The notes under the pieces were generated by a model that did no database searches, had not been told where the DNA came from, and saw only the letters and a program-made list of their open reading frames with translations. Positions 22,386-30,283 of a stretch of DNA of 64,000 nucleotides are shown here, in pieces; position 1 is the stretch's first letter; every line of letters starts with the position of its first letter. The DNA lies in assembly GCA_964235495.1 (NCBI GenBank), contig CAXSAX010000001.1:62001-126000 (forward strand), given 5' to 3'. Made by a program: the position numbers and the translations under genes. The stretch is from LMUY01 sp964235495 (GTDB lineage Bacteria > Pseudomonadota > Alphaproteobacteria > Acetobacterales > Acetobacteraceae).

Positions 22386-23392
22386 GCGACTCGGACGGCT
22401 CAGTCCTTGCCTGGCGCGAGGGCAGGGTCGGCCGTATCACCCTCAACCGGCCGCGAGCGTTGAACGCGCTCGACATCACCATGATACGGGCCATCGCAGT
22501 TGTGCTGGATGAATGGCGGGCGGAACCATCGGTTCACGCTGTCATTATCAAGGGTGCCGGCGACCGGGCATTCTGCGCGGGCGGTGACATCCGCGCCGTG
22601 CGGGAAGCCGCCCTCGCTGGCCGTACTGAGGATATCCACGCTTTCTTCGCTGAAGAATACGCGCTTAATCTGGCCATCGCGAGCTACCCCAAGCCATTCG
22701 TGGCGCTGGTGGACGGTATATGTATGGGCGGTGGTGTCGGCGTCTCGGCGCACGGCTCCACCCGGGTCGTGACGACCTCTGCCCTGTTCGCCATGCCGGA
22801 GACTGGGATTGGGTTGTTTCCCGATATCGGCGCCACCTATATCCTGCCCCGTCTGCGTGGCCAACTCGGCATGTATATGGCGCTGAGTGGCGCCCGGCTG
22901 AGCGGGGCGGACGCACTCTATGCCGGGCTTGCCACGCATTTCACTGACTCCCAAACGATGGCAGCCTTGCCCGCTGCCCTGGCCGCGGATGGCATGGCCG
23001 CCCTCGCCGGCATCGCCAGGTCGGCTGAGGCGACGCTGCCGCCCCACATGGCCGCCATCGAGCACTGTTTCAGCGCCGCCAGCGTGCCCGGCATCGTGCA
23101 GCGGCTGGAAGACCTTGGCACGGAATGGTCCGGCCAGGTTCTGGCAACGCTACAAACCATGTCGCCCAGCGCCCTATGCTGGACGTTCCGCATCGTGCGG
23201 GAGGGAGCCTCACGCACCCTGCCGCAATGCCTGGCCGCGGAACTGGCGCTGACTGGCCCTGTCACCCGCCACCCGGACCTTGCCGAAGGCGTGCGGGCCG
23301 CGGTGATCGACAAGGACCGTCGCCCCCGCTGGTCCCCCGCCAGCCTCACTGACGTGGATCCAGCGGCGATCGAGGCCATGTTCACACCCTGA
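22382..23392 (+). CDS. 3-hydroxyisobutyryl-CoA hydrolase (enoyl-CoA hydratase fold)
   Basis: A 336-residue crotonase-fold enzyme. Motifs: ITLNRPRALNALD, then AFCAGGDIRAV (first oxyanion position) and FVALVDGICMGGGVGVSAHG (second), followed by FAMPETGIGLFPDIGATYILPRL, in which the Glu is the family catalytic residue. The C-terminal extension (LADVDPAAIEAMF-like) and length above 330 point to the hydrolase branch, which releases 3-hydroxyisobutyrate in valine breakdown, rather than to enoyl-CoA hydratases of about 260 residues. The GTG start overlaps the previous stop. A palindromic hairpin follows the gene. Confidence 0.87.
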   Translation: MSDSDGSVLAWREGRVGRITLNRPRALNALDITMIRAIAVVLDEWRAEPSVHAVIIKGAGDRAFCAGGDIRAVREAALAGRTEDIHAFFAEEYALNLAIASYPKPFVALVDGICMGGGVGVSAHGSTRVVTTSALFAMPETGIGLFPDIGATYILPRLRGQLGMYMALSGARLSGADALYAGLATHFTDSQTMAALPAALAADGMAALAGIARSAEATLPPHMAAIEHCFSAASVPGIVQRLEDLGTEWSGQVLATLQTMSPSALCWTFRIVREGASRTLPQCLAAELALTGPVTRHPDLAEGVRAAVIDKDRRPRWSPASLTDVDPAAIEAMFTP

Positions 23393-23399
23393 CAGCCTT

Positions 23400-23433
23400 A
23401 CGTCATGGTCGGGCTTGACCCGGCCATTTACGC
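23400..23433. repeat. Alphaproteobacterial REP-like palindrome
   Basis: Arms ATGGTCGGG and CCCGGCCAT around CTTGA (one G-T mismatch), the core of a palindrome often found dispersed between genes in Alphaproteobacteria. It lies just after the hydrolase gene and could act as a bidirectional transcription-end hairpin. I see no second copy in this window. Confidence 0.55.
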
Positions 23434-23594
23434 GAGGGCGACGCACGCGGCGATTGATACGCGATGCGGTCCGCATGCAACGCTCACCGCTGGCCTCACC
23501 CCTCCGACGTAGATGACTGCATCAAGTCCGGTCATGACGGTCGCAATGCTCGGCGTTGCCGATTCGCTCACCTTTCCCGAGCAAAATAGGCCTG

Positions 23595-24248
23595 GTGAAG
23601 TGGGTAGTTCTCCTCGCCATCTTGCTGCATGCCAGCCCCGCCCGCGCTAATGAGTGCGAGGCCGCGGGCACGGCAGCGGAACAGGCGGCCGCTCTGCCGG
23701 CCGACCTGCTGGTGGCAGTCGGCCGCGTGGAAAGCGGGCGGCGCGGCGCGGATGGCCGGACGGCGCCTTGGCCTTGGGCGGTGAACGCGGCGGGCGAAGG
23801 CCACTACCTCGCCTCCGCGGCTGAAGCAGTGGCGCTGGTGCAGTCACTGCAGGCGCGCGGCATCCGCTCCATCGATGTCGGCTGCTTTCAGGTCAACCTG
23901 CTGTTCCACCCGGAGGTCTTCGCCACCCTGGCGGACGCATTTGACCCGGTGGCCAACGCGCTTGCGGCCGGGCATTTCCTCCGTAGCCTGCATGATGCCG
24001 CGGGCGACTGGGACATTGCGGTCGGGCGCTACCACTCAGCTGATCCAGGCTTAGGCTTGCCCTACATGCGGCAAGTCTTGGCCTCCTGGCATGGTGGCCC
24101 GGCGATGCCGTCTCCGCCGGTGTCCCAAGTGGCGGCGCTGGTGCGGGTGATCGTGCCGCAGGCCTATGCCCGCGCGGAAGCGACCGCGCTGGCGCTGCCG
24201 CATCAGCGCGGCCTGCCGGTCGTGATCGTACCTTCGTCCCGGCTTTAA
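23595..24248 (+). CDS. Exported lytic-transglycosylase-like protein
   Basis: A 217-residue exported protein with an SLT-type (lysozyme-like) core. Signal peptide WVVLLAILLHASPARA. The catalytic Glu is probably in LLVAVGRVESGRRG, followed by WPWAVNAAGEGHYL and DVGCFQVNL, then ALAAGHFLRSLHDAAGDWDIAVGRYHS, all typical of the family. Such enzymes open peptidoglycan for trans-envelope machines. It lies 130 bp upstream of the pilin gene flp and is the first gene of the Tad locus in this direction. I use the GTG at 23595 because it begins right at the signal peptide; the frame is open to 23556. Confidence 0.78.
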   Translation: MKWVVLLAILLHASPARANECEAAGTAAEQAAALPADLLVAVGRVESGRRGADGRTAPWPWAVNAAGEGHYLASAAEAVALVQSLQARGIRSIDVGCFQVNLLFHPEVFATLADAFDPVANALAAGHFLRSLHDAAGDWDIAVGRYHSADPGLGLPYMRQVLASWHGGPAMPSPPVSQVAALVRVIVPQAYARAEATALALPHQRGLPVVIVPSSRL

Positions 24249-24284
24249 CGATTTGCTCAGACTTACCTGATTAAATCCTCGTGA

Positions 24285-24298
24285 GCCGCTTCGGCGGC
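24285..24298 (+). promoter_or_regulatory. UUCG tetraloop hairpin upstream of flp
   Basis: GCCGC-TTCG-GCGGC, a perfect five-pair stem with a C(UUCG)G loop, one of the most stable RNA hairpins. It is 81 bases before the flp start. It may end the transglycosylase transcript or protect the 5-prime end of the pilin mRNA. Confidence 0.5.
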
Positions 24299-24379
24299 AA
24301 ATCAGATCGGCAGGATGCCGGTGTCGTCATAGCAGCACGCGTCCCGGACTGGCCGGGCCGGCGTCGGAAGGAAAGCATA

Positions 24380-24565
24380 ATGTACGCATACGTGAAGGCC
24401 TGGGCCGAGCTGAATGCCACCAAGCTCAAGCTGGACGAGCGCGCCGTGACGGCCCTGGAATACGGCTTGATCGCGGCGCTGATCGCCGCCGTCATCGTCA
24501 CCGGCGTGACTGCCGTTGGGTCGAACGTCAGCTCGACGTTCAACAAAGTCGCCGCAAGCATGTGA
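24380..24565 (+). CDS. flp: Flp family type IVb pilin
   Basis: A 61-residue major pilin. After a charged leader (LNATKLKLDERAV) comes TALEYGLIAALIAAVIVTGVTAVG, with the conserved Glu-Tyr pair of Flp pilins. The prepilin peptidase normally cuts after a Gly five residues before this Glu; here that position is Ala (ERA-VTALEY), so processing may differ. GGAAGGAAAG is a strong ribosome site just before the ATG at 24380. It heads the flp-tadV-cpaB-cpaC-cpaD-cpaE-tadA-tadB-tadC-tadD operon. Confidence 0.88.
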   Translation: MYAYVKAWAELNATKLKLDERAVTALEYGLIAALIAAVIVTGVTAVGSNVSSTFNKVAASM

Positions 24566-24631
24566 GCCTCTGGCTGTCCGCCGGCGGACGGCATTTCGCC
24601 GGCGGTGGCCGCCTTTGATCCGGGAACCAGA

Positions 24632-25141
24632 ATGGCCTCCTTGCTCGCCACCTCGCAAACCTTGCTGTTGTCTTTCGGCTTGGCCCTGTTCGCGGTGGCC
24701 TGCCTGCAGGACTTGGCCATGCGGCTGGTGATGAACCGCATCCCGCTCGCCATTGCTGCCGCCGGGCTGGCGCTGCGCGCGCTGGACGGCACGATGCTGC
24801 CTGGACTGCTGGCGGCCGGGATCGTGTTCTTCGTCGCGGCCTGCTGCTGGCGGCGCGGCTGGCTCGGCGGCGCGGACGTCAAGCTGTTCGGCGCCGGGGC
24901 GCTCCTGGTGCCGCCTCATCTGGCGGCGGCTTTCGTGCTGGTGTCCTGCCTGGCTGGCGGCGTCTTGGCCCTGGCCTATGCCGGGCTCGGCTTGATCGCG
25001 CCGGCCCCCTCCGCCCTGCGCCCGCTCACCCGCGCCCGCCGCTACCTACGGGTGGAGCTGCGGCGGCTGCGGCGGCGCGGCCCCTTGCCCTACGCCACGG
25101 CCATCGCCGCCGGCGCTGCATTCATCCTGCTGGGAGGCTGA
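24632..25141 (+). CDS. cpaA: Prepilin peptidase TadV/CpaA
   Basis: A 169-residue A24-type aspartic peptidase of the inner membrane. The two catalytic aspartates are in CLQDLAMRLVMNRIPL near residue 29 and in the GGADVKLFGAGAL motif near residue 82. Five to six membrane helices are visible. It matures Flp and the TadE-like pseudopilins. The length is close to that of other short TadV enzymes. The ATG at 24632 is chosen because helix 1 begins soon after; an upstream start at 24605 is less likely. Confidence 0.87.
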   Translation: MASLLATSQTLLLSFGLALFAVACLQDLAMRLVMNRIPLAIAAAGLALRALDGTMLPGLLAAGIVFFVAACCWRRGWLGGADVKLFGAGALLVPPHLAAAFVLVSCLAGGVLALAYAGLGLIAPAPSALRPLTRARRYLRVELRRLRRRGPLPYATAIAAGAAFILLGG

Positions 25142-25144
25142 GCC

Positions 25145-26011
25145 ATGCTGTTGCGCATCACCGTGTTCGGCCTGTTGTTGCTCGGCCTGGGCGGCTTCGG
25201 CACCGTGGCCTGGATTTCCCTCCACCCTGCCAATGCCCCCGCGACGGTGATGGTGACGGACGCGTCGCCCACGCCGGTGGTGGTGGTGATGCATGGGGTG
25301 CTGGCCTCCGCCGGCCCGCTGCGCGCCGGCACGCTGCTCAAGCCGGAGGACGTGACGGCCAAGCAGATGCCGGCCGTGCCGCCCGGCGCGCAAGAAGACA
25401 CGCCGGCCAACCGCACCGGGCTGACCGGCGCGATGGTGCGGCACAGCGTCGGGCCCAGCGAGGTGCTGCTGGCCGAGGACGTGATGCGTCCGGGCGAGCA
25501 TGGCTTCCTGGCCGCGGTGCTCGGCCCCAACATGCGCGCCGCTTCCATCAGTGTGGATGCCACCAGCGGCAGCGCCGGGCTGATCTGGCCCGGCGACCAC
25601 GTGGACCTGATCCTGAGCCAGCAGTTGGAGGACTCGACGCTGCCGCCGGCTCGCCGGGTCGCGGCCGAGACGGTGCTGTCGGACGTGAGGGTGATCGCGA
25701 TCGACCAGTTGCTGGCCCGCGGCGTGGCGCCGCCCGCCGAGGGTGCCGGCATCAGCCGTACAGTAACGCTGGAGGTGACCACCGCGCAAGCCGAGCGCAT
25801 CGCTGTCGCGACCCGGCTGGGCCGGCTCGCCCTGTCCGTGCGCTCCGCCGACAGCACGGACGCCCCGTCCGCCGCCGAGGTGAGCGTGCAGACGACGTGG
25901 GGCGGAGACGTTTCGCCTGCCCTGGGGCGGCCCGCCCCGACCGCCAAGGATGGCGGTGCAACCCTGCGCCTGTTCTCGGGCGGCGCGGACGGAAAGGAAT
26001 TCCGGTTCTAA
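25145..26011 (+). CDS. cpaB: Flp pilus assembly protein CpaB/RcpC
   Basis: A 288-residue protein with one N-terminal helix (ITVFGLLLLGLGGFGTVAWI), a periplasmic SAF-like domain (RAGTLLKPEDVTAKQMP, residues about 55-110), and the C-terminal RcpC region (AASISVDATSGSAGLIWPGDHVDLILSQ), which matches the family. CpaB assists the secretin in the periplasm. The stop TAA shares a base with the next ATG. Confidence 0.87.
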   Translation: MLLRITVFGLLLLGLGGFGTVAWISLHPANAPATVMVTDASPTPVVVVMHGVLASAGPLRAGTLLKPEDVTAKQMPAVPPGAQEDTPANRTGLTGAMVRHSVGPSEVLLAEDVMRPGEHGFLAAVLGPNMRAASISVDATSGSAGLIWPGDHVDLILSQQLEDSTLPPARRVAAETVLSDVRVIAIDQLLARGVAPPAEGAGISRTVTLEVTTAQAERIAVATRLGRLALSVRSADSTDAPSAAEVSVQTTWGGDVSPALGRPAPTAKDGGATLRLFSGGADGKEFRF

Positions 26012-27390
26012 TGATGAAACGTACAAGTTTGGTGCTGGCGGCGCTGCTCGCCTGCACGGCGGCGCGTCTGCCAAATCAGGGTGGCCAAGCCCTCGCGCTG
26101 GACGCCGGCTCCGGCCGGGTGGTGACGCTGACCGCCGCCGCTGCCAGCGTGTTCGCCGCTGATCCGAAGGTCGTGGAAGTGCGGCCCGCCAGCCCTACGA
26201 GCCTGTTCCTGTTCGGCGTGGCGCCTGGCCGCACGACGGTTGCGGCCATGTCCGCCGGCGGCCAGCCGATCGCGCAGTTTGACGTGACGGTGGGGCCGAG
26301 TGGCTACGCCGCCGCGTCGGCGGCGGGGCAACTGGCTTCGGCCATGCCGGGCAGCGGCATGACGGCCGGGGTACGCCCGAACGGCCTTGTGCTGAACGGC
26401 GCCGCCGCCAACCCGATGGACGCGGACCGCGCCGCCACCATCGGCCGCGGCGCCCTGGCAGATGGCCAGAAGCTCGACAACCGCACCAACGTCACGAGTT
26501 CGGTGCAGGTGAACCTGCGGGTCCGCGTGATCGAGATGGACCGCAATCTGACGCGCGAGCTGGGGGTGAACTGGCAAACGCTCGCCAATGTCGGCGGGCG
26601 ATATGGCACGCTCGGCTTCGCCGCCGCCCCGGGCCTTGTGCAAGCCGCCACCGCCTCGCTCAGCAGCGGTTACAATTTCAACACACCCGGCAAGGTGCTG
26701 GACATCAACAACGTCATCGACGCCCTGGCGCAGGACCAGCTGATCCACGTGCTGGCCGAGCCGAACATCACCACCATGAGCGGCGAGCCCGCGAGCTTCC
26801 TAGTCGGCGGCGAGTTCCCCATCCCCATCGCCGAGTTCGGCGGCACGCTCTCCATCGAATTCAAGCAATATGGCGTGAGCCTGGGCTTCGTGCCCACCGT
26901 GCTGAGCAATGGACGCATCAACCTGCATGTCCGCCCGGAGGTGAGCCAGTTGACCAACCAGGGCGCGATCCAGCTCAACAGTGGCAGCGGCACCAACAAC
27001 TCGATCCAAATTCCGGCCCTGCAGGTCCGCCGGGCGGACACCACGGTCGAGTTGGGCAGCGGCCAAAGCTTCGCCATCGCCGGGTTGATGCAGGAGACCA
27101 CGACCATGACCGGCAACGGCGTGCCCTTCCTGGGCGACGTGCCGGTCCTCGGCGCGCTGTTCCGCTCCGACAACTTCCAGCGTGCGCAGACCGAGCTGGT
27201 GATCCTGGTCACGCCCTACCTGGTGCAGCCGGTCAGCAACGAGTCGGCGCTCGCCAGGCCGGACGACGGATGGAAGCCGCCCAACGACTTGGAGCGCATC
27301 CTGCTGCTGCGGCAGAAGGCGCGCGGCGACGTGGCCAACATCGCGATCCGCCGGACGGTGCCGGGCGATGCCGGGTTCATCGTGCAATGA
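26011..27390 (+). CDS. cpaC: Tad outer-membrane secretin (CpaC/RcpA)
   Basis: A 459-residue type II/III-like secretin. A signal peptide (RTSLVLAALLACTAARLP) is followed by the N-terminal domain with VVTLTAAAASVFAADPKVVEVRPASP and SLFLFGVAPGRTTV typical of RcpA. The secretin core has VRVIEMDRNLTRELGVNW, NVIDALAQDQLIHVLAEPNI, SFLVGGEFPIPI and QSFAIAGLMQETTT, ending with PFLGDVPVLGALFRSDNFQ. It forms the pore through which the Flp pilus leaves the cell. GGAAAGGAAT precedes the ATG pair at 26011/26014; I take the first. Confidence 0.9.
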   Translation: MMKRTSLVLAALLACTAARLPNQGGQALALDAGSGRVVTLTAAAASVFAADPKVVEVRPASPTSLFLFGVAPGRTTVAAMSAGGQPIAQFDVTVGPSGYAAASAAGQLASAMPGSGMTAGVRPNGLVLNGAAANPMDADRAATIGRGALADGQKLDNRTNVTSSVQVNLRVRVIEMDRNLTRELGVNWQTLANVGGRYGTLGFAAAPGLVQAATASLSSGYNFNTPGKVLDINNVIDALAQDQLIHVLAEPNITTMSGEPASFLVGGEFPIPIAEFGGTLSIEFKQYGVSLGFVPTVLSNGRINLHVRPEVSQLTNQGAIQLNSGSGTNNSIQIPALQVRRADTTVELGSGQSFAIAGLMQETTTMTGNGVPFLGDVPVLGALFRSDNFQRAQTELVILVTPYLVQPVSNESALARPDDGWKPPNDLERILLLRQKARGDVANIAIRRTVPGDAGFIVQ

Positions 27391-27692
27391 GGCGCATCTT
27401 ATGGCTTGCCCTGCTCCTTCCGGCTGGCTGCGCCGCGGAGGATCCGTTGACCCGGGAAGGCCTGTGGCACCCGACCGGCGCCAATGAGGCGAACCTGCGC
27501 GCCATGATTGCCGACCCGGAAGACTTGGTGACCGGTGCGGCCGACCGGCGGGCCGATGGCTCCGTCGTGGCGGCTGCGGTGGCACGCTACCGCGCCGGCA
27601 AGCTGAAGGACCTGCCCGACGCATCCGCCTCCAAGATATCGCCGATCTCCATCAGCACCGGTGGCGGATCGGCCGGCGGGAGCGGCAGCTGA
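27387..27692 (+). CDS. Short CpaD-like pilus lipoprotein
   Basis: A 101-residue lipoprotein: ILWLALLLPAGCAAEDP has a lipobox, and the rest contains HPTGANEANLRAMIADPEDLV and a short basic AVARYRAGKLKDLPD tail. These match the C-terminal part of CpaD, which is normally about 220 residues, so roughly the N-terminal half is missing. It starts with ATGA in the secretin stop and its stop is immediately followed by the CpaE start, exactly where cpaD is expected. Either a naturally short CpaD or a deletion derivative. Confidence 0.72.
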   Translation: MRRILWLALLLPAGCAAEDPLTREGLWHPTGANEANLRAMIADPEDLVTGAADRRADGSVVAAAVARYRAGKLKDLPDASASKISPISISTGGGSAGGSGS

Positions 27693-28903
27693 TGGACGGT
27701 GGCAACGCGCTGCCCGTGCCGGGCCAGGAGCCTACGTCGCGCACTGATCGCATCCAGCTATTGGCCTTCGTGGCCGATGCAGACAGCGAGGCGGTGCTGC
27801 GGGAGGGCCTGACTCAGGCGCTGCCTAGCGGTTTCGAAGTGCGGCGCGGCAACGTCAAAACGGCGCTGAACGCGCTGTCCAACATGCCAACCCCGCACTC
27901 CTTGATCATCGACATTACGGGTGAGAGCCAGGCGCTCGCGCTGCTGGGTGACCTCACCCACGTGGTCGAGCCGGATGTCCAGGTCTTGATCGTAGGGGAG
28001 CGGCAGGATGTGGCGTTCTACCGCCAGATCACCCGCACGCTGGGAGCCACCGAATACCTCTACAAGCCGCTAGTGCCGGAGATGGTGGCACGCCTGTTCG
28101 GCTCGCAAATCGCGCGCCAAGCGCCGTCGGCCGCAGCCCTAGGTGGCCATATGGTGACGGTGACAGGCACCCGTGGCGGCGTAGGCGCCACCACCGTGGC
28201 GGCGAACCTGGCCTGGCACCTGGCTGAAGGAGCCCGACGGCACACGCTTCTGCTGGACGCGGATTTGCAGACCGGCAGCGCCGCGATGCTGCTGGGGGCG
28301 CAAACCGGGTCCGGTCTGCGTTCGGCCCTGGAACAGCCAAGCCGGGTGGACGAGCTGTTCGTGGAGCGCACGGCTATTCCCCTGGTCGATCGGCTGCACG
28401 TCATGGCAGGCGAAGAAGGATTGACCGAGCAGCCTGGCTATGTGGCCGGAGCCGCGGCCAAGCTGGCAACCTTGTTGCGGCGGCGCTTCAACTTCGTGGT
28501 GGCGGACGTGCCGTTCAGCTCCTCCCCGCTCTCGCGCGACCTGCTGGAAGTCACCCAGCAACGCGCGCTGGTGATGCTGCCGACCCTGGCCAGCGTGCGG
28601 GACGCGCTACGCATGCTTGCCCTGCCCTCGGGCGCCGCACAGGCGCGCCGGGCCGTTGTGGTGCTGAACCGCACCGGCATGCCTGGCGGACTGACCCGGC
28701 ATCAGGTCGAGGATGCCCTGCGCATGGCGGTGGACGTGGCGATCCCGGACCTGCCCCGCCCGCTCGGCGTTGCGGAAAGCCTGGGCGAGCCCGCCGTCAA
28801 GACGCGCGGCAGCTTCCGCACCGGCATTATGGAACTGGCGCGCGAGGTGTCTTACGCGCCGGCCACCGAAGGCAAGCGGCGCTGGCCGTGGCGCCGCCGG
28901 TGA
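27692..28903 (+). CDS. cpaE: Pilus assembly ATPase CpaE/TadZ
   Basis: A 403-residue protein with an N-terminal receiver-like domain (LLAFVADADSEAVLREGL, IDITGESQALALLGDLTHVV, ATEYLYKPL) and a C-terminal ParA/MinD-type ATPase with the deviant Walker A TGTRGGVGATTVAANLAWHL, then LLLDADLQTGSAA and FVVADVPFSSSPLSRDLL. TadZ proteins localise the pilus apparatus, often to a pole. The basic C-terminus (KRRWPWRRR) may touch the membrane. It lies in the coupled tad operon. Confidence 0.88.
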   Translation: MDGGNALPVPGQEPTSRTDRIQLLAFVADADSEAVLREGLTQALPSGFEVRRGNVKTALNALSNMPTPHSLIIDITGESQALALLGDLTHVVEPDVQVLIVGERQDVAFYRQITRTLGATEYLYKPLVPEMVARLFGSQIARQAPSAAALGGHMVTVTGTRGGVGATTVAANLAWHLAEGARRHTLLLDADLQTGSAAMLLGAQTGSGLRSALEQPSRVDELFVERTAIPLVDRLHVMAGEEGLTEQPGYVAGAAAKLATLLRRRFNFVVADVPFSSSPLSRDLLEVTQQRALVMLPTLASVRDALRMLALPSGAAQARRAVVVLNRTGMPGGLTRHQVEDALRMAVDVAIPDLPRPLGVAESLGEPAVKTRGSFRTGIMELAREVSYAPATEGKRRWPWRRR

Positions 28904-30246
28904 GCGGGTTCGGCCGCCGCGCGCCCGAAACGGCGCCCCTGCCCGTGGCAGCTCCCCCGCCGGCCGAAACGGCAAGCGTTCGCACGCCAGCGCCGATCGC
29001 GGAACTGCGGGCCTTGTGCCTGACGCGGATCGACCCGGTCTCGATCGCCGGCATGGCGCAGGACCGCCTGGCCATAGAAGTCGAGCGATTGCTGGCTGAC
29101 CTTGCCAACGAGAAGCGCATCCAGCTGAACGGGCGCGAGCAGCGGCAGCTGGCCAGCGATCTCGTGCACGATATGCTGGGCCTGGGTCCGTTGGAACCGC
29201 TGCTGGAAGATGACGGGGTAGCGGACATCATGGTGAACGGCCCGGACCGGGTGTTCATTGAAAAAGCCGGCCGCGTGACCCTCTCGAACGTGCGGTTCCG
29301 TGACGCGGCGCATGTCGCCAACATCTGCCAGCGCATCGCCGCCGATGTGGGCCGCCGGGTGGACGAAAGCAGCCCGATGGTGGACGCGCGCTTGAAGGAC
29401 GGCAGCCGCGTCAACATCGTCTTTCCGCCGCTGGCTTTGGACGGGCCTTACATCTCGATCCGCAAGTTCACCAAGAAGCGCATCGACTTCTCGCGGTTGG
29501 TCGAGTTCGGCTCCATGAGCCAGCCGGTCGCGCGTATCCTGGAGATTGCCGGGCGCTGCCGGCTCAACGTCATCATCAGCGGCGGCACCGGCAGCGGCAA
29601 GACCACGCTGCTGAACGCGATCAGCCAGTTGATCGACACCTCCGAGCGGATTGTGACGGTGGAGGATGCGGCGGAGCTGCAGCTGCAGCAGCCCCACGTG
29701 GTGCGACTGGAAACGCGCCCGCCAAGCCTTGAGGGCCGCGGCGAGATCACCCAGCGCGACCTGGTGCGCAACGCGCTGCGCATGCGGCCAGACCGCATTA
29801 TCGTGGGCGAGGTGCGCGCCGGCGAGGCGTTCGACATGCTGCAGGCGATGAACACCGGCCATGACGGCAGCATGTCCACCATCCATGCCAACACCTCGCG
29901 GGATGCCATCACCCGGATCGAGAACATGGTGCAAATGGGCAATTTCGGCCTGCCGTCCAAGGCGATCCGCCAGCAGATCGTGGGCGCGGTCAACCTGATC
30001 ATCCAGGTGGAGCGCCAGCGCGACGGCGGCCGCCGCCTGATCCAGGTAACGGAGGTGTGCGGGCTGGAGGGCGAGGTGGTGATCCTGAATGACATCTTTG
30101 CCTTCGAGCTGATCGGCGAGGGCAATGACGGCCGGCTACACGGGACCTACCGCGTCAGCCGGGCGCGCCCGTCGTTCCACGACCGGCTGACCTATTTTGG
30201 GCTGGACCGCATCTGGGCCTCCACGCTCGAGGAGGCTGAGCGGTGA
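28900..30246 (+). CDS. cpaF: Secretion motor ATPase CpaF/TadA
   Basis: A 448-residue hexameric traffic ATPase that powers Flp pilus assembly. N-terminal helical region with LTRIDPVSIAGMAQDRL and LGLGPLEPLLEDDGVADIMVNGPDRVFIE; ATPase core with Walker A GGTGSGKTTLLNAI near 230, VTVEDAAELQL (Asp box), RALRMRPDRIIVGEVR-like NALRMRPDRIIVGEVRAGEA, and STIHANTSRDA (His box). I chose the GTG at 28900, which overlaps the CpaE stop as GTGA; a GTG at 28888 would add four residues. Very well conserved. Confidence 0.9.
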   Translation: MSGFGRRAPETAPLPVAAPPPAETASVRTPAPIAELRALCLTRIDPVSIAGMAQDRLAIEVERLLADLANEKRIQLNGREQRQLASDLVHDMLGLGPLEPLLEDDGVADIMVNGPDRVFIEKAGRVTLSNVRFRDAAHVANICQRIAADVGRRVDESSPMVDARLKDGSRVNIVFPPLALDGPYISIRKFTKKRIDFSRLVEFGSMSQPVARILEIAGRCRLNVIISGGTGSGKTTLLNAISQLIDTSERIVTVEDAAELQLQQPHVVRLETRPPSLEGRGEITQRDLVRNALRMRPDRIIVGEVRAGEAFDMLQAMNTGHDGSMSTIHANTSRDAITRIENMVQMGNFGLPSKAIRQQIVGAVNLIIQVERQRDGGRRLIQVTEVCGLEGEVVILNDIFAFELIGEGNDGRLHGTYRVSRARPSFHDRLTYFGLDRIWASTLEEAER

Positions 30247-30283
30247 TAGGACAAGGCTACGGCTTGGGCCGGGCAGCATCGTG

